Program-made: the position numbers and the translations under genes
Shown here: positions 16,695 through 25,275 of the stretch, piece after piece
Position numbering within the stretch: position 1 is the first letter of the stretch
How the letters are laid out: each line of letters starts with the position of its first letter
The notes under the pieces: generated by a model
Told to the model about the DNA's origin: nothing
Databases searched by the model: none
Seen by the model: the letters and a program-made list of their open reading frames with translations, nothing else
Assembly (NCBI RefSeq): GCF_013178945.1
Contig: NZ_JABFDM010000009.1
Location: 124,001 to 188,000 of the forward strand
Source: Bradyrhizobium aeschynomenes
GTDB lineage: Bacteria; Pseudomonadota; Alphaproteobacteria; Rhizobiales; Xanthobacteraceae
DNA length: 64,000 nucleotides
Direction: 5' to 3'

Positions 16695-17219
16695 TCAGAG
16701 AAACGCAAGACGTGCAGCGTCGATCGCCTTCACCCAATCGGTCTCCGGGTAGACCATCAAGGCGCCCAGTGCGAGCGCTATGCCATAGGGAACGCCGCTG
16801 TCCTTGGCATGGAGGCGCGCAAGCCAGGGTTGCCCGGCGAGCATGTAGGGCAGGGGCCATTGCCGGAACTGCATGAGAGCGAGCGTGAGGACGCCGCCGA
16901 AGATCGAGGCGTACAACAAATAGTTCATCAGATGGGCGAAGCCGAACCACAGAGCGGCGGCCGAAGCGACCTTGGCGTCACCGCCGCCGATCCAGCCAAA
17001 CGCAAAGCATGCGAAGGCGATCACCAGCAGCACCGCGCCAGCGCCGAAATGCATCAGCATGTCGTTCATGCTCATTCCGCTCAGCGGCGCCAGTACCAGG
17101 AAGCCCGCGACCAGCGCCAGCGAGACCCGGTTCGAAATGGTCATCGTGAACAGGTCGCTCGCCGCCGCGAAGGCCATCAGAGCCGGAAACAGCAGCAGGC
17201 GCGCGAAATCGAGGGTCAT
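16695..17219 (-). CDS. cpaA: Prepilin peptidase CpaA/TadV (A24)
   Basis: A 174-residue polytopic aspartic protease of the A24 type, lacking the N-methyltransferase domain as is usual for Tad systems. The two catalytic aspartates are visible in AAASDLFTM (Asp22) and GWIGGGDAK. It would cleave the Flp pilin and the TadE-like pseudopilins before a Glu-Tyr/Phe motif. It sits between the pilin gene and cpaB, on the same strand, with a 126-bp gap before cpaB. Confidence 0.92.
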   Translation of the reverse strand: MTLDFARLLLFPALMAFAAASDLFTMTISNRVSLALVAGFLVLAPLSGMSMNDMLMHFGAGAVLLVIAFACFAFGWIGGGDAKVASAAALWFGFAHLMNYLLYASIFGGVLTLALMQFRQWPLPYMLAGQPWLARLHAKDSGVPYGIALALGALMVYPETDWVKAIDAARLAFL

Positions 17220-17322
17220 GGGCTCTCAACGGCATAGAACCGGCGCAGGATGCGCTGGCTCGCCAATCTAGCGGCAACAGATAAACGATCGGGAAACGAT
17301 CCGACCTCCCGCCGTTTTCGCC

Positions 17323-17457
17323 TCACCAGACGCTGGCGATGCGGGCCGCCAGAACGAGGATGGACAGAGCGAGCGCGCTGCAGATCAGACGCAGTGCCGC
17401 ATCGGCCTGCCGGAGCGGGCGCCGGGCTGCGACTGCGGAGACAACATGGTTACGCAT
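17323..17457 (-). CDS. Small putative membrane protein, 44 residues
   Basis: An ORF from ATG 17457 to TGA 17323 lies between flp and cpaA. It encodes a basic N-terminus (ARRPLRQADAALR) followed by one hydrophobic segment (LICSALALSILVLAARIA), the layout of a small inner-membrane peptide or pseudopilin-like accessory. It lies just after the hairpin behind flp, so it may be read only by readthrough. No family recognised. No strong ribosome site was identified; coding status is uncertain. Confidence 0.4.
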   Translation of the reverse strand: MRNHVVSAVAARRPLRQADAALRLICSALALSILVLAARIASVW

Positions 17458-17492
17458 CACTGAACGCCGCGGAGCTGGACGTGGAAATGATA

Positions 17493-17516
17493 AAGGCCCC
17501 GGAAGTCCGGGGCCTT
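17493..17516 (-). terminator. Stem-loop after flp
   Basis: AAGGCCCCGG and CCGGGGCCTT form a perfect 10-bp stem with a 4-base loop, 23 bp after the flp stop. On the flp strand it is followed by TTTATCATTT. Placed between a pilin and its assembly genes it may act as a partial terminator and mRNA stabiliser, giving much more pilin than machinery. Confidence 0.75.
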
Positions 17517-17539
17517 CTTTGCTCGGTCGTGATGACCGC

Positions 17540-17704
17540 TTACTTCAGCGACGAGTTGATCGAGCCGAACTTGGAGCTCAGGCTGGAGCCGAGACCGTTC
17601 ACGGCCGCGATGATCGCGAGCGAGATGCCGGCGGCGATCAGGCCGTACTCGATGGCGGTCGCGCCGGATTCATCCTTCACGAAGCGAGCAAGCAGATTCT
17701 TCAT
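17540..17704 (-). CDS. Flp-type IVb pilin
   Basis: A 54-residue prepilin, the structural subunit of the Tad/Flp pilus. The leader MKNLLARFVKDESG is followed by the mature start ATAIEYGLIAAGISLAIIAAV, with the Glu5-Tyr6 pair diagnostic of Flp pilins and a 20-residue hydrophobic helix. The C-terminus is small and Ser-rich. The ATG at 17704 has GGAG 7 bp upstream. It is the first gene of the minus-strand pilus cluster. Confidence 0.95.
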   Translation of the reverse strand: MKNLLARFVKDESGATAIEYGLIAAGISLAIIAAVNGLGSSLSSKFGSINSSLK

Positions 17705-18104
17705 AGGGTAACTCCATGTACACGTGGCTGGTCGAACAAATTCTGGTCGTTGCGGCGTTCTCAGCACCGTGACCATATGGGCACCCTAGGGGGCAGGAAT
17801 TTCGGCGTAGTTAATTCAACCGATGAAACATCGCGACGGTTGGCCGTTCTTGCGCAGAGTAAATTTCGGATGAACCGCGCAGGAAAAAACTGAAACAAAC
17901 CGCTCGCGCATTCGAGGTTCGTCCACGGCATAGGAAATAGAGGCGCGGCACGTCGGGTCCGCGGGTCCTAGGATTCCTTGTACATTCTTCCCTCGGTGCG
18001 CAGGCTTGACCCAGCCGTGCTCGCGCCCGGATGCGCCGTGAGGTTCACGGCTCCTTAAGCGCCGGAGAGTACCTCTCGGGAAAGTTCATGTGATGAGGAA
18101 CGTT
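17705..18104. other. Intergenic region between flp and the desaturase-like gene
   Basis: About 400 bp between divergent genes. It must hold the flp promoter, but I see no clear -35/-10 or operator. A small palindrome CCGTGA/TCACGG lies near 18036-18050. No coding sequence is supported. Confidence 0.4.
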
Positions 18105-18932
18105 ATGTCCGGTCTGCCATGGGAAGTCGTGCTGATGCTCGGCCAGACCATCGAGAAGGTGCTGCCGATCACGCTGGTCCTGGCGGTCGTGTTCTCGGTG
18201 CTCAGCCATTTCTGGGCCTGCAATCCTGGCAAGCCATGGTGGCAGAAGCGCGAGCTCGTCACCGACATGGTCTACTGGTTCTTCGTGCCGGTGTTCGCGC
18301 GCGTGCTGCGCATCGGGCTGCTGGTGCTGGGGGCCGGGGTGATCTTCAAGATCCACGATGCGGATGAGCTGATCGCCTTCTATGAGAACGGCCATGGACC
18401 GCTGGCGCAGTTGCCGGAATGGCTGCAGGGGCTGCTGTTCATCGTGCTCGCCGACTTCATGCTGTATTGGACCCACCGCCTGTTCCATGGCGGCGAGTTC
18501 TGGAAATACCACGCGGTTCATCACTCGTCGGAGGACCTCGAATGGATCTCGGCGGCGCGTTTCCATCCCGTCAACCTGATCATCGGCACGATTGCGGTCG
18601 ACGTGATCCTGTTGATGGCCGGCATCTCGCCCAACGTGATGCTCTGGGTCGGCCCGTTCACGACCTTCCATTCCGCCTTCGTCCACGCCAACCTCAATTG
18701 GACGCTCGGGCCGTTCAAATATGTCCTGGCAACTCCCGTGTTCCATCGTTGGCACCACACCTCGATGGCGGAGGGCGGCAACACCAATTTCGCTGGAACG
18801 TTCCCACTCTGGGACATTCTGTTCGGCACGTTCCGGATGCCGGAGGGGCAGCTTCCGACGAGCTACGGCAAGGATGAAGCGACGATGCCCGGTGAGTTCG
18901 CCGGTCAGCTCGTCTTCCCGTTCCGTCGCTGA
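18105..18932 (+). CDS. Sterol desaturase / fatty acid hydroxylase family protein
   Basis: About 275 residues, membrane-bound, with hydrophobic segments at about 5-25, 65-85, 110-130 and 160-190. The eight-histidine di-iron motif is intact: HRLFH, HAVHHS and HRWHHT. The family hydroxylates or desaturates lipids such as sterols, carotenoids, hopanoids or alkylglycerols; the substrate here is unknown. GAGGA lies 4 bp before ATG 18105; ATG 18093 is an alternative. It interrupts the pilus region and has no obvious tie to it. Confidence 0.82.
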   Translation: MSGLPWEVVLMLGQTIEKVLPITLVLAVVFSVLSHFWACNPGKPWWQKRELVTDMVYWFFVPVFARVLRIGLLVLGAGVIFKIHDADELIAFYENGHGPLAQLPEWLQGLLFIVLADFMLYWTHRLFHGGEFWKYHAVHHSSEDLEWISAARFHPVNLIIGTIAVDVILLMAGISPNVMLWVGPFTTFHSAFVHANLNWTLGPFKYVLATPVFHRWHHTSMAEGGNTNFAGTFPLWDILFGTFRMPEGQLPTSYGKDEATMPGEFAGQLVFPFRR

Positions 18933-19067
18933 TCGCCGCGCGCCCACCGCCGAGAGAATTGGGGCGCGTTTGTAGATCGTTCACCAATTGAGCGCAGATT
19001 TGCCGCGTCGGGCGCCGTCACCGCTGCGTATCGCTTGAGACGGCTCGTCAAGGTCCCGGGGTTGAGT

Positions 19068-19568
19068 ATGTCGTTCAGTGTGTCGTGTCGTCCTTATGTC
19101 TCCCTTGCTCTGCGGACGGCCGTGGCCGCGATGCTGCTGTGGCCGGCCGCGGCGTCCGCGGATCCCGATCCAGCGATCGCCGTGAACGTCGACCAGGCCA
19201 AGCTGGTCAAGCTGCCGGACCGGGTTGCGACGCTGGTGGTCGGCAATCCGATGATCGCGGACGTGACCCTGCAGAGTGGCGGCATCATCGTCGTGACCGG
19301 CAAGAGCTACGGCGCCACCAATTTCATCGCCATGGACCGCGGCGGCCAGGTGCTGATCGACCGCCAGATCCAGGTTGCCGGGCCGACCGACCGGCTCGTC
19401 ACGGTGTATCGCGGCGTCGACCGCGAGACCTATAGCTGCATGCCGGTCTGTCAGCGCCGCGTCACCCTGGGCGATGGCGACAGCTACTTCAAATCCGTGC
19501 TCGACCAGGCCGGGACCATGTCGAGCCAGGCCAGCGGCAATGCCGCGTCTGCCTCGAAGACGAACTGA
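19068..19568 (+). CDS. Pilus assembly protein N-terminal domain protein (RcpA-N like)
   Basis: A 166-residue secreted protein with a signal peptide (LRTAVAAMLLWPAAASADP). One pil_N domain follows (about 38-115; VKLPDRVATLVVGNPMIADV, then GGIIVVTGKSYGATNFIAMD), the same domain found at the N-terminus of the CpaC secretin, but with no secretin part. A C-terminal segment has paired cysteines (CMPVCQRR). Stand-alone proteins of this type occur near alphaproteobacterial Tad loci; an accessory role with the secretin is inferred. Confidence 0.75.
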   Translation: MSFSVSCRPYVSLALRTAVAAMLLWPAAASADPDPAIAVNVDQAKLVKLPDRVATLVVGNPMIADVTLQSGGIIVVTGKSYGATNFIAMDRGGQVLIDRQIQVAGPTDRLVTVYRGVDRETYSCMPVCQRRVTLGDGDSYFKSVLDQAGTMSSQASGNAASASKTN

Positions 19569-19873
19569 GACTCTAAATCCGGTCGTACTCGCCGAAGCCG
19601 GAGCAGACCAGGCTCGATCGGACATGCGTTCCCAGCCCAGCGAGCTGGACGGCTCTCTCGCGCGCTGTCTCGACCTTCCGCTTCCTGCAGACGGAGCTCA
19701 CCCGCTCGCCGGTTCGCGCTGTGGGTCGGCATGAGCGGCGTCCTGTGAGCTTGGTTAGCGAGCGGTTGACGCCGCCGCCCATTTCGTTCGGATTGTGGGA
19801 AACCCTTTGCCAAGGAGTTTCCGCTATTTGTTTCACTCAGGTTGATGTGGCTTTCCAAATTCCGGGTCAGACA

Positions 19874-20419
19874 ATGCAAGCCTCCGTTTCCGCGACCGGT
19901 TCGATCCGCAGGCTGCTGCGACGCTTTCGGCGCAATCGACGCGCGTCGGCCGCGCTCGAATTCGCGCTGGTCGCTCCGGTCTTCTTTGCGCTGCTGTTCG
20001 CGATCATCGAAACGGCCCTGATGTTCTTCGCCAGCCAGGTGCTCGAGACGATCACGCAGGACTCCGCCCGCATGATCCTGACCGGGCAGGCCCAGCAGGG
20101 CTCGTATACGCAGTCGCAATTCGCGAGCTACGTCTGTACTCAGGTTCCGGCGCTGTTCGACTGCAACAAGATCTACATCGACGTGAAGAGCTACTCTTCG
20201 TTCGGCAGCGTGACGATCAACAGCCAGATCGACAACACCGGCAATTTCGTCAACAACATGACCTATAGCCCGGGTGCGGCCGGCGACATCGTCGTCGTCA
20301 GGCTGTTCTATCAATGGCCGATCTTCGTGACCGGACTCGGCTACAACATCGCGAATCTGACGGGCAGCAAGCGGCTGCTCGTCGGCACGGCCGCATTCAA
20401 GAACGAGCCTTACTCATAA
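19874..20419 (+). CDS. TadE/TadG-like pseudopilin
   Basis: A 181-residue protein with a basic N-terminus (RRLLRRFRRNRRAS) and a prepilin-like hydrophobic helix (AALEFALVAPVFFALLFAII), with the conserved Glu at position 5 after the expected cleavage point. The extracytoplasmic part has two cysteines (VCTQVPALFDC). TadE-like minor pilins help initiate or cap the Flp pilus and are processed by CpaA. It precedes a second family member by 17 bp. Confidence 0.85.
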   Translation: MQASVSATGSIRRLLRRFRRNRRASAALEFALVAPVFFALLFAIIETALMFFASQVLETITQDSARMILTGQAQQGSYTQSQFASYVCTQVPALFDCNKIYIDVKSYSSFGSVTINSQIDNTGNFVNNMTYSPGAAGDIVVVRLFYQWPIFVTGLGYNIANLTGSKRLLVGTAAFKNEPYS

Positions 20420-20436
20420 GGGCGCCAGGAACCATC

Positions 20437-21021
20437 ATGCGTTGTGCAGACAGACCGAGGTCGAAGATGGAATCCCAGCTGCTACGTCGCCTCCGCGCGT
20501 TCGGGGCCGATCGACGCGGCGTCGCCGCGACCGAGTTCGCCTTCATCGTGCCGCTGATGCTGGTGATGTTCTTCGGCACGGTGGAGTTCTGCTCGGCGAT
20601 CGCGGTCGACCGCAAGGTTACGCTGATGGCGCGAACGCTGTCCGACCTGACCTCGCAGTCGACCTCCGTCGGCGACAGCGACATGTCGAACTTCTTCGCG
20701 GCCTCGACCGGCATCCTTTACCCGTATTCGACGACGCCGGTGAACGCGACGATCACCGAGCTTTATGTCGATCCGACATCGAAGCAGGCGACGGTGAAGT
20801 GGAGCAAGGGATCGGCGCCGCGGACGACGGGAACGACGGTCGGGGTGCCGGCCGATCTGCTGGTCAGCGGCACCTATCTGATCTTCAGCGAGGTGAGCTA
20901 TCAGTACGTTCCCACGATCGGCTATGTGCTGGCCAAGACCGGCGTCAACCTCAGCGACGTCGCCTACACTCGGCCCCGGCAATCGACCTGCGTCTATTAC
21001 AGTCCGGCGACGAGCTGCTGA
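20437..21021 (+). CDS. TadE/TadG-like pseudopilin
   Basis: About 194 residues, paralogous in layout to the gene before it. DRRGVAATEFAFIVPLMLVMFFGTVEF marks the cleavage region and helix (shown here as the segment near residue 25-50), followed by a periplasmic domain with a Cys near the C-terminus (TCVYYSPATSC). Two starts are credible: ATG 20437 (AGGA 6 bp upstream) and ATG 20467 (GAGG 6 bp upstream). It ends the pilus gene set on the plus strand; a bidirectional terminator follows. Confidence 0.83.
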   Translation: MRCADRPRSKMESQLLRRLRAFGADRRGVAATEFAFIVPLMLVMFFGTVEFCSAIAVDRKVTLMARTLSDLTSQSTSVGDSDMSNFFAASTGILYPYSTTPVNATITELYVDPTSKQATVKWSKGSAPRTTGTTVGVPADLLVSGTYLIFSEVSYQYVPTIGYVLAKTGVNLSDVAYTRPRQSTCVYYSPATSC

Positions 21022-21113
21022 GGCGCCGTTCGGGCGAGGACCGGTCCGGCCTCACGCGACGAGGGCGATGCATCGGACTTGAACGTCAGGCGTCAAGACG
21101 ATCAGACAATAAA

Positions 21114-21136
21114 AAAGGCCGCGCGAGGCGGCCTTT
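21114..21136. terminator. Bidirectional rho-independent terminator
   Basis: AAAGGCCGC and GCGGCCTTT form a 9-bp stem with a 5-base loop; T-rich tracts flank both sides (AAAAAA upstream, TTTCGTTTTG downstream). It separates the convergent TadE-like gene and the cold-shock gene. Confidence 0.85.
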
Positions 21137-21175
21137 CGTTTTGTTCGCGAGCGATCGAAACCGCTCTTGCGCAGC

Positions 21176-21388
21176 TCAGTTGGCCGCGCGGAGATTGTCG
21201 GCCGAGGACTTGCCCGAACGGCGGTCCGCCACGATCTCGTAGGAGATCTTCTGGCCTTCGCGCAGCGTGCCGAGACCAGCGCGCTCGACGGCGCTGATGT
21301 GCACGAACACGTCATTGCCGCCGTCATCCGGCTGAATGAAGCCATAGCCCTTGGTTGCGTTAAACCACTTCACGGTTCCCATGCTCAC
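21176..21388 (-). CDS. cspA: Cold-shock protein, CspA family
   Basis: A 70-residue single CSD protein. The nucleic-acid-binding motifs RNP1 (KGYGFIQ) and RNP2 (VFVHISA) are present. It acts as an RNA chaperone. I chose the GTG start at 21388 (giving MSMGTVKWF) because GAAGGGAA lies 8 bp upstream; the ATG at 21382 is too far from that site. Which of several paralogues it is cannot be told. Confidence 0.92.
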   Translation of the reverse strand: MSMGTVKWFNATKGYGFIQPDDGGNDVFVHISAVERAGLGTLREGQKISYEIVADRRSGKSSADNLRAAN

Positions 21389-21689
21389 GGGGGTAGTTCC
21401 CTTCTCAGATATCAAATGCGTAACCCAGGGGTCTGGGCTGGTTAGATCGAATTTTTGGAAGGGTCGTCAGCGTCTGAACCGGCTGTACCGGTAATAGCTA
21501 ATCTCGTCCGGCCGAAAATCGATTGCGGGATATATTATTGGAAATGGCCGCGCAAAACAATCCTGAGGTGCGGGAGGGCGCACGATTTTTTGACGCGCCG
21601 GCCTGCGGCCGACGCGCTGAATTGTCGCTGATTGCGTAAGGGTTGATCAAGTCGCACGGCCAGGGCGGATCATTCTTCCGCCCCAGGCG

Positions 21690-21980
21690 TCAGCGCCGGC
21701 GGAACTGTCCGCCACGCTGCGGTGCGCCACGCGGAGGGCCGCCCGCGCCGGCGGGTCGTTCGTCCTTGTGCCGGAAGATCAGGCGGCCTTTTTCCAGATC
21801 ATAGGGCGACATCTCGACGGTCACGCGGTCGCCCGCGAGCGTCTTGATGCGATTCTTTTTCATCTTCCCGGCGGTGTAGGCGACGATTTCGTGCCCCGCG
21901 TCGAGTTGCACCCGGTAGCGCGCGTCGGGAAGGATTTCGGTGACCAGCCCTTCGAACTGGATCAGCTCTTCCTTAGCCAT
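21690..21980 (-). CDS. infA: Translation initiation factor IF-1 with extended C-terminus
   Basis: A 96-residue protein. Residues 1-72 are a standard IF-1 OB fold (MAKEELIQFEG, VQLDAGHEIVAYTAGKMKKNRI, LAGDRVTVEMSPYDLEKGRLIFR). About 24 extra residues at the C-terminus are rich in Gly, Pro and Arg (ERPAGAGGPPRGAPQRGG). IF-1 binds the 30S A site. It lies 24 bp after the helicase gene, so it is probably co-transcribed with it. Confidence 0.92.
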   Translation of the reverse strand: MAKEELIQFEGLVTEILPDARYRVQLDAGHEIVAYTAGKMKKNRIKTLAGDRVTVEMSPYDLEKGRLIFRHKDERPAGAGGPPRGAPQRGGQFRRR

Positions 21981-22004
21981 GTCTTTCTCCAGATCGATAG
22001 ACGT

Positions 22005-23417
22005 CTAGTTTGGCCGTTGGTTGCGGTTGTGAGCGTGGTTTTTGGGTCTGCCTTCGCGATGCAGGAACGCAACGCCCTGAATCGACCCGGCCTTGCCGCC
22101 GCCTTGCGACGGACGTTGGGGCTCCTGACGATTGCCTGGCAGAGCCGGCATCTTAGCATTGGAACGGCGACGGCGGCGAGGGCCTTTTGCGGCGTTGCCA
22201 CCCTCATTGGCCCGCGTGTTCTGCATGCCAGGACGGCCGCCACGATGTTGCTGCGGCTTGGCCGGCGGGGCGGCCTCGCGATGGCCCGGCGTGCGGCGGT
22301 CCTCACGCGGCAGCGAGACCTTGATCAACCGTTCGATATCCCTGAGATACGACATCTCGTCTGCTCCGGCGACCAGCGAGATCGCCACGCCCTCGGCGCC
22401 GGCGCGCGCAGTGCGGCCGATGCGATGGACATAGGTCTCGGGCACGTTCGGCAGGTCGAAATTGACGACATGGCTGACGCCGTCGACGTCGATGCCGCGC
22501 GCAGCGATATCGGTCGCGACCAGCGTGCGGATCTCGCCCGAGCGGAAGGCCGCCAAAGTGCGCTCGCGGTGGTTCTGCGACTTGTTGCCATGGATCGCCT
22601 GGGCGGGAATGCCGGCCTTTTCCAGGCTCTTCACGACCTTGTCGGCGCCGTGCTTGGTGCGGGTGAACACCAGCGCGCGGTTGACCGGCTCATCCTTGAG
22701 CAGTTGAGCCAGCAGGTTCGGCTTGGCCGAGTGATCGACCTGGATCACGCGCTGGGCAATGCGCTCGACGGTGGAGGAGACGGGAGTCACGGCGACCCGC
22801 GCCGGATCGCGCAGCATGGAGTCGGCGAGCTCGGCGATGTCCTTGGGCATGGTCGCCGAGAAGAACAGCGTCTGCCGCTTGATCGGCAGCTTGGCCACGA
22901 TCTTCCGGATGTCGTTGATGAAGCCCATGTCGAGCATTCGGTCGGCTTCGTCGAGCACCAGGAACTCGACATGGGTCAGCTTCAGGGCGTTGCCCTGGAC
23001 TAGGTCGAGCAGCCGGCCCGGCGTCGCCACCAGCACCTCGAGGCCAGGCATCATGGAGCGGACCTGACGGCCCATCGGGACGCCGCCGATCGCCAGTGCG
23101 GAGGTCAGGCGGATGTGGCGGCCATAGGTGTTGAAGCTGTCGAGGATCTGGCCGGACAATTCTCGTGTCGGGCTCAGCACCAGCACGCGCGCCGTCTTGG
23201 GCTGCGGCTTGATCCGGTTCTGCAGAAGGCGGTGCAGGATCGGCAGCGCGAACGAGGCGGTCTTGCCGGTTCCTGTCTGGGCGATGCCGACCACGTCGCG
23301 GCCTTCGAGCGCGAGCGGGATGGTCTGGGCCTGAATGGGGGTCGGGGTGGTGTAGTTCTCTTCCTTCAGCGCGCGCGTCAGCGCGTCGGCGAGGTTAAAA
23401 TCCTGGAAGGATGTCAA
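22005..23417 (-). CDS. rhlE: DEAD-box RNA helicase, RhlE type
   Basis: About 470 residues with all DEAD-box motifs in order: Q motif (TPIQAQTIP), Walker A (AQTGTGKT), PTRELS, GG, TPGR, DEAD, SAT, then ARGID and HRIGRTAR. The C-terminal 90 residues are basic and low complexity (PRRRRRSNAK), as usual for RhlE proteins acting on rRNA or in the degradosome. No in-frame ATG lies near the domain start; I chose TTG 23417 (MTSFQDFNLADALTRAL) with GGAAAG 9 bp upstream. It is the promoter-proximal gene of a unit with infA. Confidence 0.9.
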   Translation of the reverse strand: MTSFQDFNLADALTRALKEENYTTPTPIQAQTIPLALEGRDVVGIAQTGTGKTASFALPILHRLLQNRIKPQPKTARVLVLSPTRELSGQILDSFNTYGRHIRLTSALAIGGVPMGRQVRSMMPGLEVLVATPGRLLDLVQGNALKLTHVEFLVLDEADRMLDMGFINDIRKIVAKLPIKRQTLFFSATMPKDIAELADSMLRDPARVAVTPVSSTVERIAQRVIQVDHSAKPNLLAQLLKDEPVNRALVFTRTKHGADKVVKSLEKAGIPAQAIHGNKSQNHRERTLAAFRSGEIRTLVATDIAARGIDVDGVSHVVNFDLPNVPETYVHRIGRTARAGAEGVAISLVAGADEMSYLRDIERLIKVSLPREDRRTPGHREAAPPAKPQQHRGGRPGMQNTRANEGGNAAKGPRRRRRSNAKMPALPGNRQEPQRPSQGGGKAGSIQGVAFLHREGRPKNHAHNRNQRPN

Positions 23418-23705
23418 AAGATTGGGCTTTCCATAAGAGGATAAGGCCCGTGTCGGCAGGCAGCCGGACGCGGGGGGTGGTTGAGAGACACCCGCGTGTT
23501 TGGAGCGCCTAGATTGGATGGGTGAGAATGCGAAGCCAGAAGCTCTGATCGAGCCAAAGAACACGCGGCTTGCAAAGATCCGGCTGATTCGCCTCGATCT
23601 ACCGGCTATATGGAACAGGTGGACGGCACTTTCAAGGCCGGTGCGTAACGGATTGGCTTTTCGAGTGGTACTGGGCTGCTTTAAATTTAGCCATCCAAAA
23701 CAAAG

Positions 23706-23720
23706 TGCATAAATCGTGCA
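23706..23720 (+). promoter_or_regulatory. NtrC-like enhancer site
   Basis: TGCAT-N5-GTGCA resembles the NtrC consensus TGCAC-N5/7-GTGCA with one change. It lies about 135 bp upstream of the -24/-12 promoter of urtA, a normal enhancer distance. Confidence 0.5.
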
Positions 23721-23840
23721 CTGTATGCCATCTGATTAATCATCGAGCTTGCCCAATTTAACGGCAGGACACTGCGATCTCTCGCCCCAAGATCGCCAGG
23801 TTCCACTTTTGTGTCAATGCCTTACCGAATGTGCACGGCA

Positions 23841-23855
23841 TGGCACACTTCTTGC
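23841..23855 (+). promoter_or_regulatory. Sigma-54 (-24/-12) promoter of urtA
   Basis: TGGCAC-N5-TTGC: the invariant GG and GC are exactly 10 bp apart. The predicted transcription start is near 23867, leaving a leader of about 58 nt before urtA. This predicts RpoN-dependent, NtrC-activated urea uptake under nitrogen limitation. Confidence 0.8.
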
Positions 23856-23924
23856 GATTCTTCCCTCGCAGACCGCCGGCCGCCTTGGCTGCGAAGCACG
23901 TCTGCGTCAGGGAGATATTACCTC

Positions 23925-25247
23925 ATGCTTACTCGACTCACTCAGGAATTAACGGCGCCGTTCAGCCGCCGTCGCTGGCTGGCTGCTGCTGCCGGCCTGG
24001 CCCTCGGCGCCGCCGGCTTCGGTCCGGCCATGGCCGCTGACGACACGATCAAGGTCGGCGTTCTGCATTCTCTGTCCGGGACCATGGCCATCAGCGAGAC
24101 CACGCTGAAGGATACGATCCTGTTCCTGATCGACGAACAGAACAAGAAGGGCGGCGTGCTCGGCAAGAAGCTCGAGGCCGTCGTGGTCGACCCGGCGTCG
24201 AACTGGCCGCTGTTCGCCGAGAAGGCGCGCGAGCTGATCACCAAGGACAAGGTCGCGGTCGTGTTCGGCTGCTGGACCTCGGTGTCGCGCAAGTCGGTGC
24301 TGCCGGTGTTCAAGGAGCTCAACAGCATCCTGTTCTACCCGGTCCAGTACGAGGGCGAGGAGAGTGAGCGCAACGTGTTCTACACCGGTGCGGCGCCGAA
24401 CCAGCAGGCGATCCCGGCGGTCGACTACCTGATGAAGGAAGAGAAGGTGAAGCGCTGGGTGCTGGCCGGCACCGACTACGTCTATCCGCGCACCACCAAC
24501 AAGATCCTGGAAGCCTACCTGAAGTCGAAGGGCGTGGCTCAGGACGACATCATGATCAACTATACGCCGTTCGGTCACTCCGACTGGCAGACGATCGTCG
24601 CCGACATCAAGAAGTTCGGCTCGGCCGGCAAGAAGACCGCCGTGGTCTCGACCATCAACGGCGACGCCAACGTTCCGTTCTACAAGGAACTCGGCAACCA
24701 GGGCGTCAAGGCCAAGGACATCCCGGTCGTGGCGTTCTCGGTGGGTGAGGAAGAGCTCGCCGGCATCGACACCAAGCCGCTGGTCGGCCACCTCGCTGCC
24801 TGGAACTACTTCCAGTCGATCAAGACCCCGGCAAACGAGAAGTTCATCAAGGATTGGCAGGCCTACACCAAGAATCCGAAGCGCGTGACCAACGATCCGA
24901 TGGAAGCCCACGTGATCGGCTTCAACATGTGGGTGAAGGCGGTCGAGAAGGTGAAGTCGACCGATCCGGACAAGGTCATCGACGCTCTCCCCGGCACCGA
25001 GGCGCCGAACCTGACCGGTGGCGTGTCGAAGATGCTGCCCAACCACCACATCACCAAGCCGGTGTTCATCGGCGAGATCAAGGGCGATGGCCAGTTCAGC
25101 GTCGTCTACAAGACCAAGGATCTCGTCCCGGGCGACGCCTGGTCGAAGGAGCTCGATGGCTCCAAGGACCTGATCGGCGACTGGGTCGGCAAGAAGTGCG
25201 GCAACTTCAACACCAAGACGAACAAGTGCCTGGGCTCGGGCACCTGA
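23925..25247 (+). CDS. urtA: Urea ABC transporter substrate-binding protein UrtA
   Basis: A 440-residue periplasmic binding protein of the branched-chain amino acid/urea type. An Arg-rich signal (FSRRRWLAAAAGLALGAAG, which resembles a Tat signal) ends near MAA. The mature protein begins DDTIKVGVLHSLSGTMAISE and contains the conserved ASNWPLFAEKARELI and FGCWTSVSRKSVLPVF segments of UrtA. It captures urea and delivers it to UrtBC. The ATG at 23925 follows GGGAG by 10 bp. It is the first gene of the sigma-54-driven operon. Confidence 0.95.
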   Translation: MLTRLTQELTAPFSRRRWLAAAAGLALGAAGFGPAMAADDTIKVGVLHSLSGTMAISETTLKDTILFLIDEQNKKGGVLGKKLEAVVVDPASNWPLFAEKARELITKDKVAVVFGCWTSVSRKSVLPVFKELNSILFYPVQYEGEESERNVFYTGAAPNQQAIPAVDYLMKEEKVKRWVLAGTDYVYPRTTNKILEAYLKSKGVAQDDIMINYTPFGHSDWQTIVADIKKFGSAGKKTAVVSTINGDANVPFYKELGNQGVKAKDIPVVAFSVGEEELAGIDTKPLVGHLAAWNYFQSIKTPANEKFIKDWQAYTKNPKRVTNDPMEAHVIGFNMWVKAVEKVKSTDPDKVIDALPGTEAPNLTGGVSKMLPNHHITKPVFIGEIKGDGQFSVVYKTKDLVPGDAWSKELDGSKDLIGDWVGKKCGNFNTKTNKCLGSGT

Positions 25248-25275
25248 TCTGAGCCTTACGACGTCATCACGACCG

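Noticed and set aside
17493..17516. Reading the flp hairpin as the start of an integron or attachment site.
   Set aside because: There is no neighbouring integrase, no direct repeat and the hairpin is a normal transcription stem-loop.
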